The notes: generated by a model from the sequence alone, not told the origin. Positions 8,293 to 16,803 are shown, counted from the stretch's first letter. The stretch is 35,231 nucleotides of DNA from an uncultured Prevotella sp. (GCA_934281565.1 CAKQXI010000008.1:1-35231); one strand, 5' to 3'. Program-made: numbers and translations.

Positions 8293-8694
8293 TTAAGCTA
8301 TATGTGATAGATAAACTTTATCGCTATCTATTTTCATCTCAAAGACATTCAATTTTTTCTTTTCCTCATTAGTACAGTCGGCGCCTTGCTCATGAAAGTG
8401 AACTGCTTCCTCCTTGTCATGGGCATTGACGCTGATAATGTAGCGGCATCCCAAGGTCTGGCGAACTTCGTCCACAGACATATCTTTCTGGTTGAGGTGA
8501 ACACCGTTTGCCTTTATCTTCTTTACAAGATGTACATGGTCTTCGATGATAAAGTAGGCATGGTATTCATCGCATAGTTTCTTGATAGACTTGGAGACAT
8601 TCACAATCTCCTTGTCCGTTGCACCGTCCATGCGGAGCTGAAACCATTGGCACCCATTCCTAAGAGCTGTCTTTGCACTTTCTTTATAATTCAT
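8293..8694 (-). CDS. Truncated thiamine-phosphate-synthase-like (ThiE-like) protein
   Basis: 133 residues, against about 200 for ThiE, the enzyme that joins the pyrimidine and thiazole halves of thiamine. Residues 15-107 look like the ThiE N-terminal half: WFQLRMDGATDKEI (family QLR), YFIIEDHVHLVKKIKANGVHLNQKDMS (family ..INDHVDLA...GVHLGQ.D), and YIISVNAHDKEEAVHFHEQGAD. The protein then departs into a 26-residue charged tail. The GPVFPT-type phosphate-binding half of the barrel is missing, and the usual Asn-Asp pair reads Glu-Asp. It cannot be a normal ThiE; it is either a decaying gene or a repurposed small protein. It has its own promoter and terminator, and no frame downstream carries the missing half. 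Confidence 0.7.
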   Translation of the reverse strand: MNYKESAKTALRNGCQWFQLRMDGATDKEIVNVSKSIKKLCDEYHAYFIIEDHVHLVKKIKANGVHLNQKDMSVDEVRQTLGCRYIISVNAHDKEEAVHFHEQGADCTNEEKKKLNVFEMKIDSDKVYLSHIA

Positions 8695-8766
8695 TGTATC
8701 CTTACATTAATGAAACAAACTGTAATACACGTAGTCAAAAAATATTGAGGGTTTGTTTTTACTTTC

Positions 8767-8833
8767 GAGTGCAAAATTAGTGGAATTTTTGTTGGGAAAG
8801 GTGCAAATATTTACTTTTTAGGTGGTAAATTCT
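8767..8833 (-). promoter_or_regulatory. Promoter region of the ThiE-like gene with shared upstream element
   Basis: The -7 box TAATTTTG is the complement of 8772-8779. An upstream element reading AGAATTTACCACCTAAAAAG on the minus strand lies at 8814-8833. The same -7 box and element occur at exactly the same spacing at 23175-23241. No well-placed TTTG is present at -33. Confidence 0.55.
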
Positions 8834-8901
8834 GTTTTTATGGCGTAATAAAACAGCTTTTTATACATGAACAAGACAATATTTACACCTAAGAAAGAAA
8901 A

Positions 8902-8937
8902 AACGCATCCAATATATATGTATGTATTGGATGCGTT
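8902..8937 (-). terminator. Intrinsic terminator of fabI
   Basis: Perfect 13-bp stem (AACGCATCCAATA 8902-8914 with 8925-8937), followed on the minus strand by TTTCTTTCTT. It lies 25 bases beyond the fabI stop. Confidence 0.85.
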
Positions 8938-8961
8938 GATATGATGTATATGTATAAAATG

Positions 8962-9819
8962 TTATCCGTAGATAACCTTACCGTTTTCATCCTCATAAGG
9001 TCCCATGTCCTTGGAATACTGGTTCATGGCACGAAGACTCATACCCATAGATGAGAAACCACCATCGTGGAAGAGGTTCTGCATGGTCACCTTGCGAGTA
9101 AAGTCAGAGAACATCATCACACAGTAGTTGGCGCAGTCCTCGGCAACGGCATTGCCAAGTGGAGACATCTTGTCGGCGAAGTCCATCATGTTCTCAATGT
9201 CCTTGATACCCTTGCCAGCGGTTGTGGCGGTAGGAGACTGGGAAATGGTGTTGATACGTACGTGTTTCTCACGACCATAGATGTAACCGAAGCTACGGGC
9301 GATGCTTTCCAGCATACTCTTGGCATCCGCCATGTCGTTGTAACCGAAGAATGTACGTTGTGAAGCCACGTATGTAAGGGCTACTACGGAACCCCACTCA
9401 TTGATGGCATCTAATTTCTTGGCAACTTGCAACATCTTGTGGAAAGAGATAGCGGAAATATCCAAGGTCTTGTTGAGGAAGTTGTAGTCGAGGTCATCGT
9501 ATGTACGATGCTTGCGAACATTAGGACTCATGGCTACGGAGTGGAGCACGAAATCAATCTTTCCGCCCAGCTTCTCTTGAGCCTCGGTGAATACTTTTTC
9601 CAAGTCTTCCACGCTGGTAGCATCGGCAGCGATGATAGGAGCGTTGATTTGTTCGGCGAGTTTGTCCAAAGTACCCATACGCAGTGCCATGGCTGTGTTA
9701 CTGAGTGCGATGGTCGCACCTTCTTCAGCTGCCTTGACAGCTACTTTCCAAGCGATTGATTCCTCATTGAGGGCACCGAAGATGATGCCACGCTTGCCTT
9801 TTAACAAATTGTGAGTCAT
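8962..9819 (-). CDS. fabI: Enoyl-[acyl-carrier-protein] reductase (NADH)
   Basis: Catalyses the last reduction of each round of type II fatty acid elongation in the cytoplasm. It is 285 residues. The N-terminal Rossmann region has GKRGIIFGALNEESIAWKVA, a FabI-type nucleotide-binding loop. Catalytic Y160 and K167 fit the Y-x6-K spacing (FGYNDMADAK), with another conserved tyrosine at 150. Near the C-terminus are NTISQSPTATTAGKGI and LFHDGGFSSMGMS. The C-terminal tail (about 25 residues after GMS) is longer than in E. coli FabI, a feature I recall for Bacteroidetes forms. It has its own promoter, an ~80-base structured leader and a terminator. Confidence 0.96.
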   Translation of the reverse strand: MTHNLLKGKRGIIFGALNEESIAWKVAVKAAEEGATIALSNTAMALRMGTLDKLAEQINAPIIAADATSVEDLEKVFTEAQEKLGGKIDFVLHSVAMSPNVRKHRTYDDLDYNFLNKTLDISAISFHKMLQVAKKLDAINEWGSVVALTYVASQRTFFGYNDMADAKSMLESIARSFGYIYGREKHVRINTISQSPTATTAGKGIKDIENMMDFADKMSPLGNAVAEDCANYCVMMFSDFTRKVTMQNLFHDGGFSSMGMSLRAMNQYSKDMGPYEDENGKVIYG

Positions 9820-9847
9820 TGTTATCTTTATCTTTTATTTATAAAAT

Positions 9848-9893
9848 CGGCACCTATATAATATATAATAAGGTGTAGAAAATCACCGTGCCG
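9848..9893 (-). promoter_or_regulatory. fabI leader with competing stem-loops
   Basis: In the transcribed leader, CGGCAC (complement of 9888-9893) can pair with GTGCCG (complement of 9848-9853), enclosing a small GGTG/CACC hairpin (9884-9887 with 9872-9875). Alternatively CACCT (9871-9875) can pair with AGGTG (9851-9855). The two folds share bases and exclude each other. A regulatory role is inferred only. Confidence 0.35.
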
Positions 9894-9906
9894 TAAAAAT
9901 CGTGCG

Positions 9907-9937
9907 CAAAATTACGAAAAATGTGCAATATCTGCAA
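9907..9937 (-). promoter_or_regulatory. Promoter of fabI
   Basis: Minus strand: -33 TTTG (complement of 9934-9937), 19-base spacer, -7 TAATTTTG (complement of 9907-9914). Spacing and boxes match the consensus. Confidence 0.75.
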
Positions 9938-9977
9938 ATGTTTTACCGAAAAAGTGCCGATTGTCGGATATTTTACT

Positions 9978-9985
9978 TAATTTTG
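9978..9985 (+). promoter_or_regulatory. Probable -7 box of the AAA-ATPase-like gene
   Basis: TAATTTTG, 28 bases before the start at 10014. There is no convincing TTTG upstream. Confidence 0.45.
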
Positions 9986-10013
9986 CACTATTGATTATGT
10001 TAAAATAGCAATT

Positions 10014-11285
10014 ATGGAGCAAGTTAAGAGAATACCATACGGAGTATCAAACTTTGTTGCAGTAATGGAGGAAAACCAGTACTATGTAGACAAGACAAGG
10101 TATATTCCTGCGTTGGAGAAGCAGCCAGACAAGCTGTTCTTCATCCGCCCTCGGCGTTTTGGTAAGAGTTTGTTCTTGGATATGCTCCATGCTTACTACG
10201 ATTGTAGTATGAAAGATCGGTTCCTGTCTCTCTTTGGCAATTTATGGATTGGCAAGCATCCTACGCCCCAGCAAGGTCAATATCAGATATTGCATCTGGA
10301 TTTCTCGCTTGTGGGTGGGGGCATCAGTGACTTGGAGGATAAGTTTAACGCCTATTGTAGCATAATCATCAATGACTTTGCCAGTGGAACTTATCGCCAG
10401 TACTATTCTGACGAAACCATAGCTGCTGTTCGTGAAAGCAAGTTTGCTACGAATAAGCTGAATGCCATCAAGGCGGAAGCCAAGAGAAAGGGATATAAGC
10501 TCTATCTGATAGTCGACGAGTATGACAACTTCACCAATGCCGTGTTGAATGAGCAAGGTGAGGATGTATATTGGGCGTTGACCCATGCCAACGGTTTTTA
10601 CCGTGATGTGTTCAAGGTTTTCAAGGGTGTGTTTGATAAGATATTCATGACAGGTGTCAGTCCTGTAACATTAGACGACCTTACCAGTGGGTTTAATGTA
10701 GGGTGGCATATCTCTACCCATCCAGAGTTTAACCAGATGTTAGGTTTCTCGACAGAAGATGTAAGAGAAATGTTTGAGTATTATAAGAAACAAGGTTCTA
10801 TCCGACAAGATTGTGATGTGGAAAAGATCATAGAGGAAATGAAACCTTGGTATGACAACTATTGTTTCTCAAAAAACGCACTGGAAACCCAAAGCAAGGT
10901 TTTCAACTGTGACATGGTGCTCTATTTTCTTCGTAATTATATCGATACAGGCGAAGCACCAGAGCAGATGATAGACCCTAATACGAAGACAGATTATAAC
11001 AAGATGAAGAAACTCCTTCAGCTTGACAAGCTCGATGGTAATCGCAAGGGCATCATCCGTACTATCACGGAAACAGGTGAAGTCGTGTCTGTGATAGAGG
11101 AAACGTTTCCTGCCAAGAAGTTGGTGGTTCCCCAGATGTTCACCAGCTTGTTGTTTTATTATGGTATGCTTACTATAAAAGGTACACGAGGCGAGAAAAT
11201 GATATTGGGCATACCTAACAATAATGTTCGCAAACAGTGTTATGAGCGTTTAATAGAACAATTAGATACGGATGTCTGTGCGTGA
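10014..11285 (+). CDS. AAA-ATPase-like protein lacking its C-terminal nuclease domain
   Basis: 423 residues of the AAA-ATPase_like family (PF09820 type), abundant in Bacteroidetes and usually followed by a PD-(D/E)XK nuclease-like domain to reach about 520-580 residues. The hallmark start is present (IPYGVSNFVAVMEENQYYVDKT). The Walker A-like loop is RPRRFGKS (45-52) and Walker B is LYLIVDEYDNF (D168, E169). The protein stops about where the nuclease domain would begin. The bases after the stop stay open in the same frame for 17 codons (RYPLGFSKDGRSI), which resembles the extreme end of such nuclease domains. This suggests a deletion removed the domain. Biological role unknown; the gene may be degrading. 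A long inverted repeat follows. Confidence 0.82.
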   Translation: MEQVKRIPYGVSNFVAVMEENQYYVDKTRYIPALEKQPDKLFFIRPRRFGKSLFLDMLHAYYDCSMKDRFLSLFGNLWIGKHPTPQQGQYQILHLDFSLVGGGISDLEDKFNAYCSIIINDFASGTYRQYYSDETIAAVRESKFATNKLNAIKAEAKRKGYKLYLIVDEYDNFTNAVLNEQGEDVYWALTHANGFYRDVFKVFKGVFDKIFMTGVSPVTLDDLTSGFNVGWHISTHPEFNQMLGFSTEDVREMFEYYKKQGSIRQDCDVEKIIEEMKPWYDNYCFSKNALETQSKVFNCDMVLYFLRNYIDTGEAPEQMIDPNTKTDYNKMKKLLQLDKLDGNRKGIIRTITETGEVVSVIEETFPAKKLVVPQMFTSLLFYYGMLTIKGTRGEKMILGIPNNNVRKQCYERLIEQLDTDVCA

Positions 11286-11340
11286 CGGTATCCGTTGGGA
11301 TTTAGTAAGGATGGAAGAAGTATAATAATGAATTGTTAGC

Positions 11341-11395
11341 AAAATGCAACAAATTAATACAGAAATTGAGTTTTTTTGTTAATTTGTTGCATTTT
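11341..11395. terminator. Long AT-rich stem-loop between ATPase-like gene and susC
   Basis: Perfect 17-bp inverted repeat (11341-11357 with 11379-11395; core AATGCAACAAATTA) with a 21-base loop. It ends 12 bases before the -33 box of susC. It probably terminates the upstream gene and insulates the susC promoter. Confidence 0.65.
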
Positions 11396-11407
11396 TATTA
11401 TGAAATA

Positions 11408-11439
11408 TTTGCAAATGTGAGAAATAAGATATACTTTTG
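11408..11439 (+). promoter_or_regulatory. Promoter of susCD
   Basis: -33 TTTG at 11408-11411, 20-base spacer, -7 TACTTTTG at 11432-11439. The leader is about 40 bases. Confidence 0.8.
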
Positions 11440-11487
11440 TACCCGATTTTAATAAATTTATAAATTTTATCTAAAAAGAGAGAGATT

Positions 11488-14400
11488 ATGGTAAAAAGAA
11501 TTGCAATGTTTATTGGGGGGGCTATTCTCAGTTGTGGAATGGCTTTCGCACAAACATCTGTTACCGGTAAAGTTACCTCGTCTGATGATGGTGAGCCTGT
11601 CGTTGGCGCATCTGTCAAGGTAACAGGAACGAACACGGGTACAGTTACTGACATTGATGGTAACTTCTCATTGAATGTTCCAGCTGGTGCCAAACTGGAA
11701 ATTTCATACATCGGTATGAACTCACAAACTGTCAAGGCAAGCTCTAACATGAATGTTGTCTTGACTTCTGACAACAAAACCTTGGATGAGGTTATTGTTA
11801 CAGGTTATGGTGTAACAAGAAAAGCAGCTTTTACAGGTGCAGCAACCGTACTTAACAAGGATATTGTTGACTCACGTAATGATGCCAACCCTATTAAGTC
11901 TCTTGAAGGTACAGTTCCAGGTCTTCAGTTATCAACAACTTCTGGTCAGCCAGGTGCACCACAGACAATCTTCATTCGTGGTCGAAACTCTATCAACTCT
12001 GGTACACAGCCTTTGTATGTTGTAGATGGCATTCCTTTTAATTCAGACCCTATTGGTGCTCGTATGGATGAGGGTGTGACACTCAGTCCACTTGCAAGTT
12101 TGAACGCCAATGATATTGAAAGTATCACCGTATTGAAGGATGCGACAGCAACATCTATCTATGGTTCTCGTGCCGCTAATGGTGTCATTGTTATCACAAC
12201 CAAGCATGGCTCACAAGGTAAGACAAAGGTTAACTTTACTGCTAAGTTGGGTTGGGAGTCAAAACCAAGCTACACCAACAATTATAAGTTGGTGAATGCT
12301 GACAAGAATATCGAATTGGCAACAGAGGCATTGCTGAATGGTTATAAGGAATATGGTGCTGGTAGTACTTTCGGCTATTATAATGATGAGTGGGACTTAG
12401 GCTGCTCTTATGACAAGAAGGGAGCCGAGGATTTTTATGATGTTTATACAGGTGGCTGGGTGTCAAACTACCGTGAAACAGGCAAGAGTACCGATTGGAT
12501 GGACGAAAGCACCCGCAATGGTCTTGTTCAGGAATATGGCTTCGACATCAATAGTGGCGCAAAGGACAAAAATGCGCCTATCTTCTATCTTTCTTACAAT
12601 TATCTCAGTGATGAGAGCTTCTTGAAGGGTAAGGACTTGAAGCGTCATACTTTGCGTTTCAACTTAGACCAACAACCATCAAAGACATTTAAGTATGGTA
12701 TTAATACCAGCTTTAACTATTCTGTGACCAACAATGGTACCAGTGGTGGTTATTTTAGCGATCCATTGACACAGGTCTATATGATGAACCCAATGACAGG
12801 TGTCTATGATGAGAATGGTGACTTCAACACAGATACATCTACAGGTTATAACCCAGTAGCACTTCGTAGCAAGAATGGTGATAAGAATGAAGCCAAGCAA
12901 TATCAGGCAGTCGTTTCTCCATACGTGCAGATTAACATCTTGCCAGGTCTTACTTGGATGACCAAGGGTGGTCTTGACCTTTATTATGTCAATGAGTATT
13001 CTTTCTGGTCATTCTTGAACCCACAAGGTATTTCTATCAATGGTTATGGTGCAAACTTCCACAATATGCGTTCTTTGCTTACCATTACTAATACATTGAA
13101 CTATATCAAGGACTTCAAGGAGAAGCATCACTTGAATGTGTTGGTAGGACAAGAAGGACAGAAGACATCTATCAATCGTGCTGATATGGAAAATTCCAAT
13201 TTCCCAGTGAAGGATCTTGGAGAGTTGGGGCTTGCTTCTGTGCCTTCTACAGCTTCTACATATAAGTTTAAGCTCTTGTTGGCTTCATTCTTCTCTAATC
13301 TACAGTATGACTATGACAACAAATACTATTTGTCAGCTTCATTCCGTACAGATGGTTCTTCTCGTTTTGGTAAGGATAATCGTTGGGCTTCATTCTGGTC
13401 TGTAGGTGCTAAGTATCGTATTAGCGCAGAGAAATTCATGGAACCAACTAAAAACTGGTTGAGCGACTTGACTTTCCGTGCAAGCTATGGTACAACTGGT
13501 AACCAAGATGTTGGTGATCATACTGATGCGGATTATCTTTCTTGGATTGTTGCACGTGATGTATTCGGATATGGCTACAATTACAATGGTAAGCCAGGTA
13601 GTGCTCATGAGCAGTTTGGTAACTCAGACTTGAAGTGGGAGAAGACAGGTAAGTTTAATGTGGGTGTTGATGCAACATTCTTGGATCGCATCTTCTTGAC
13701 ATTTGACTATTATTATCATAAGACAACAGATATGGTATTTGCTGTGCCTTTGTCTTTCCTTACAGGTATGTCTGACTATTACAAGAATATTGGTTCTTTG
13801 GAAAATAAAGGTATCGAGTTCTCATTGGGCGCAAATATTATCAAGAACAAGAACTTTACTTGGAACATGACGATTACAGGTTCTCATAATAAGAACAAGG
13901 TTATCCAGTTGAGTACTGACGATCCTATTGAGACTTCTACCGGTATCACTGAGGCTGGTCGTCCTCTCTATTCTTTCAAGATGCGTGAGTGGGCTGGCGT
14001 AAATCCTGACAACGGTCATGCTCTTTGGTATAAGAATGCAGAAGGCGATGAAACAACTGAGAATTATAATGAGGCAACAAAGCGCTATGTAGGCGATGCT
14101 AACCCTTCATTCTTTGGTTCTATCCAGAATACTTTGAAATGGAAGGGCATAGATTTCTCATTCCAGTTTAACTATTCTCTGGGTGGCAAGATCTATGGTA
14201 ATAGTCTCCGTTATGATGAGCAGATTGGTGGTTCTTTCTATGAGAATTATACTGAGTATGTATATAATAACCGTTGGCAGAAGCCTGGTGACATTACAGA
14301 TGTACCACGTTTGAGCACAGAAGACAATTATGCAAACCAGCCTTCAAGCCGTTTCTTGATGAGCCGTAATTATTTGAAGTTGCGCTCTTTGTCTCTTGGC

Positions 14401-14598
14401 TATACTTTGCCAAAATCTTTGTTGCGTAAGGTATATATTGACAATGCTCGTATATTCGTAAACGCAGAAAACCTTTACACATGGACAGCTAAGAATTATC
14501 GTGGCTTCGACCCAGCAGGTGTTGGTGCTGATGGTAACCAGTGGTGGAACTATCCTTTGGCTCGTTCTATCGTGTTTGGTTTGACATTGGGTTTCTAA
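11488..14598 (+). CDS. SusC/RagA family TonB-dependent outer membrane transporter
   Basis: A 1036-residue outer-membrane barrel that imports a ligand captured by its SusD partner, driven by TonB. The signal peptide ends at AFA-Q (about residue 22). Next is a carboxypeptidase-regulatory-like domain (SVTGKVTSSDDGEPVVGASV, then VTDIDGNFSLNV), then the TonB box region LDEVIVTGYG (about 93-102). The plug domain contains IFIRGRNSIN, PLYVVDGIPF and ITVLKDATATSIYGSRAANG. The rest is the 22-strand barrel, ending on an aromatic residue (LTLGF). The susD partner follows after 30 bases. The substrate cannot be read from the sequence; no glycosidase, protease or regulator is adjacent. Confidence 0.96.
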   Translation: MVKRIAMFIGGAILSCGMAFAQTSVTGKVTSSDDGEPVVGASVKVTGTNTGTVTDIDGNFSLNVPAGAKLEISYIGMNSQTVKASSNMNVVLTSDNKTLDEVIVTGYGVTRKAAFTGAATVLNKDIVDSRNDANPIKSLEGTVPGLQLSTTSGQPGAPQTIFIRGRNSINSGTQPLYVVDGIPFNSDPIGARMDEGVTLSPLASLNANDIESITVLKDATATSIYGSRAANGVIVITTKHGSQGKTKVNFTAKLGWESKPSYTNNYKLVNADKNIELATEALLNGYKEYGAGSTFGYYNDEWDLGCSYDKKGAEDFYDVYTGGWVSNYRETGKSTDWMDESTRNGLVQEYGFDINSGAKDKNAPIFYLSYNYLSDESFLKGKDLKRHTLRFNLDQQPSKTFKYGINTSFNYSVTNNGTSGGYFSDPLTQVYMMNPMTGVYDENGDFNTDTSTGYNPVALRSKNGDKNEAKQYQAVVSPYVQINILPGLTWMTKGGLDLYYVNEYSFWSFLNPQGISINGYGANFHNMRSLLTITNTLNYIKDFKEKHHLNVLVGQEGQKTSINRADMENSNFPVKDLGELGLASVPSTASTYKFKLLLASFFSNLQYDYDNKYYLSASFRTDGSSRFGKDNRWASFWSVGAKYRISAEKFMEPTKNWLSDLTFRASYGTTGNQDVGDHTDADYLSWIVARDVFGYGYNYNGKPGSAHEQFGNSDLKWEKTGKFNVGVDATFLDRIFLTFDYYYHKTTDMVFAVPLSFLTGMSDYYKNIGSLENKGIEFSLGANIIKNKNFTWNMTITGSHNKNKVIQLSTDDPIETSTGITEAGRPLYSFKMREWAGVNPDNGHALWYKNAEGDETTENYNEATKRYVGDANPSFFGSIQNTLKWKGIDFSFQFNYSLGGKIYGNSLRYDEQIGGSFYENYTEYVYNNRWQKPGDITDVPRLSTEDNYANQPSSRFLMSRNYLKLRSLSLGYTLPKSLLRKVYIDNARIFVNAENLYTWTAKNYRGFDPAGVGADGNQWWNYPLARSIVFGLTLGF

Positions 14599-14628
14599 AT
14601 TATAAACATATTTAAAAAGGATAAGACA

Positions 14629-16098
14629 ATGAAATTATTATATAAATTATCTTTCGTTCTCTCCTTGGCGTTGGCGGTAAGTTCTTGTAATTTTGATACA
14701 GACCTTACTCAGAACAAGGATACGTCAAATGCTTATGAGGAGGTACAGGATGTTAAGAATGGTACCGTTGGTGTTTACCAAGCACTTGCATATTATCCAT
14801 TCATGGGTAACTATGCCATCGCTTATGGTGATTTTGCAGGTGGTCTTGCTGATGGTAGTTCTTCAACGGGGCATTTCTATGCCGTTTCTAACTGGGCGGT
14901 AACAGAAAATACTGATGAGTTGAAAGGTGTTTGGCAATATGGTTTTAAAGTGGTTGACCGTGCTATTCGTACAATCAATGGTGCTGACAACTTGTTGGCA
15001 ACAAACACGAAGTTGAGTGATGCTGACAAGAAAACTCTTTATTATTGCAAGTCTCAGTGTTTGGGTCTTCGTGCTTTGGCTTATTTCACTTTGAGCAATT
15101 TCTTCTGTATGCCATATAACAAAGGCACAGAGGCTAAGGGATTGCCAATCATAAAGGATAAACCTGTTGAAGCTTTTGAAAATGCTACTCGTGCTACTCT
15201 TGGAGAAACTTACAAGTTCATTTGTGATGATATAGATGAAGCTTTGCAGTGTAATGAGCAGGCTGGCGATCAGGCTTTGCAGTATTTCTATATGAACAAG
15301 GCTGCTCTTTATGCACTCAAGGCTCGTGTAAACCTCTATATGGGTAAGTATGATGATGCTGAGGCTGCTGCTAAGCAGGCTATCACATTGAAGAATAAGG
15401 GAAATGCTACATACACAGACTTGGATCCTACAGATGAGACTTATGTGAATATGTGGGCATCTATAAATGTTACGGATGAAGATATTTTCACGTTGAGCAA
15501 GACAGAGAATGATAACCTATCTGCTAATGCGTTGAATACTCTTTATGGCTCATACAACGGTTCCGTGTCTTCATATTGTGCAAGTTTCTTCTCAGATACT
15601 GATATTCGTACCGAGTTGATAGGAACGGTGGATGACAATAGCAATAGTTGTAAGAAGTATCAAGGTATTGAGACTTCTCAGGCTACAAGCAACATCCCAG
15701 TTTTCCGTAAGTCAGAAATGGCTCTTATCATCGCTGAGTGTGAGGCAAACAAAGGAAACTTGGATGAGGCAAAGAAGTATGTCGGTTATACAGCTAAGCG
15801 TGATTTCCAGTATGTGGCAGAAGATGGCACTTGTGATTTGAGCAAGTTGCCTTCTACCAAAGAGGGTTTGCTTGAATTCATTTGGGAAGAAAATGCTCGT
15901 GAGTTCTTTGGTGAAGGTCACTTCCTCTTTGAGGCTCGTCGTTTGGACAAGACGATTACGGTTATGGGTGGAAAATGTACTACATTTAAGCCTGCCAACT
16001 TTGTGTTCCCAATTCCTGCTTCTGAAATTAATGCAGGCTTTATGAAGGAGCAGAATGCTGATTGGAGCAGTGCCCTTCCTAAACAAGATGGAAAATAA
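14629..16098 (+). CDS. RagB/SusD family nutrient-binding outer membrane lipoprotein
   Basis: A 489-residue surface lipoprotein that caps the SusC barrel encoded upstream and binds the nutrient. The lipoprotein signal ends in AVSSC with the lipidated cysteine at residue 20. Helical TPR-like regions include NMKAALYALKARVNLYMGKYDDAEAAAKQAI-type segments (around residues 225-260). The C-terminal signature LLEFIWEENAREFFGEGH, followed by FEARRLDK, is typical of SusD. The protein ends close to FPIPASEIN, also typical. It shares the susC promoter and is followed by a terminator. SusD proteins vary most in the ligand face, so specificity is not predictable. Confidence 0.95.
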   Translation: MKLLYKLSFVLSLALAVSSCNFDTDLTQNKDTSNAYEEVQDVKNGTVGVYQALAYYPFMGNYAIAYGDFAGGLADGSSSTGHFYAVSNWAVTENTDELKGVWQYGFKVVDRAIRTINGADNLLATNTKLSDADKKTLYYCKSQCLGLRALAYFTLSNFFCMPYNKGTEAKGLPIIKDKPVEAFENATRATLGETYKFICDDIDEALQCNEQAGDQALQYFYMNKAALYALKARVNLYMGKYDDAEAAAKQAITLKNKGNATYTDLDPTDETYVNMWASINVTDEDIFTLSKTENDNLSANALNTLYGSYNGSVSSYCASFFSDTDIRTELIGTVDDNSNSCKKYQGIETSQATSNIPVFRKSEMALIIAECEANKGNLDEAKKYVGYTAKRDFQYVAEDGTCDLSKLPSTKEGLLEFIWEENAREFFGEGHFLFEARRLDKTITVMGGKCTTFKPANFVFPIPASEINAGFMKEQNADWSSALPKQDGK

Positions 16099-16165
16099 AA
16101 ATGGCTAAATATTTTTAATCAAGATATAGAAATGTCATTAGTGGCATTTTCTATAAATCTCTCGG

Positions 16166-16200
16166 GAGAGGCGGACTGTGAAGTTCGCCTCTCTTTTTCT
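16166..16200 (+). terminator. Intrinsic terminator of susCD
   Basis: 11-bp stem (GAGAGGCGGAC 16166-16176 with GTTCGCCTCTC 16183-16193, one G-T pair), six-base loop, then TTTTTCT. Confidence 0.88.
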
Positions 16201-16266
16201 ACCTCACACCGCTTAAACATCTGTATGTTAGCAACTTATCTTATATTTCGTGAGGTGTGAGGTAGA
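16198..16266. repeat. 13-bp inverted repeat with 43-base loop
   Basis: TCTACCTCACACC at 16198-16210 is repeated as its exact complement at 16254-16266. It overlaps the T tract of the susCD terminator. It could be a small REP-like element; other copies would have to be sought in the genome. Confidence 0.6.
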
Positions 16267-16525
16267 AAACAAAAACTGATAGTCATAGCCCAACAAAGTT
16301 ATTCTAATAACTGTCGAGCCTTAGGACAGTCCCCTGTCATAGCCTTTCAGTTCTCTTTCTTAGTTAGTGGATAGTCAAATAGATGTAGGGAAAAGTCATA
16401 AAATATGATTTCTAATCATACAATTGCGAAACATCCTTAAATCCTAATTACTTTGTGTATGTATTTGATAGAAAAGTGTTATTTTTGTACATTAATAAAT
16501 AATAGACTGAAAAAGCAGATGATAT
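16267..16525. other. Non-coding stretch after susCD
   Basis: No credible gene on either strand. It holds a short hairpin at the GACAG/CTGTC pair near 16323-16339. A possible promoter has -7 TATTTTTG at 16480-16487 and TTTG at 16452-16455 (24-base spacer, longer than usual), in front of a 20-codon ORF. Confidence 0.4.
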
Positions 16526-16588
16526 ATGACAAATAAAGATTTAAATCGGCTAAAGTTAATACTACCTATTTGCACGCTTTTTCACTAA
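16526..16588 (+). pseudogene. Possible 20-codon remnant of a small helix-turn-helix gene
   Basis: ATG at 16526 reads MTNKDLNRLKLIL, then PICTLFH and a stop. The first dozen residues resemble starts of small Bacteroidetes XRE-type regulators (NRLKxxL), after which similarity ends. A -7-like box lies 39 bases upstream. This is a weak call: the ORF is short and the likeness rests on memory of the family. Confidence 0.2.
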
Positions 16589-16672
16589 GGAAAGTACCCT
16601 CTCTCGCTACTACCCATAAAAAAACTTACCACCAGCTTCTTCCAACTTAGTATTGTACCATATATTACTTTC

Positions 16673-16737
16673 CAAAGTATATTAATATACATTGCAAAGT
16701 ATATTATATTACTTGGGCAAGTAACATAATATACTTT
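16673..16737. repeat. AT-rich direct and inverted repeat cluster
   Basis: CAAAGTATATTA occurs twice (16673-16684 and 16695-16706). The second copy opens a 19-bp near-perfect hairpin (16696-16714 with 16719-16737, one mismatch, four-base loop GGGC). The dyads look like a regulator binding array or a small mobile relic. Confidence 0.6.
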
Positions 16738-16803
16738 TTACCTTTAACTTTTTCTCTATGGCAGGGACAGGGTAGACGCATTAAATATTTTACGTATTAA
16801 CAA

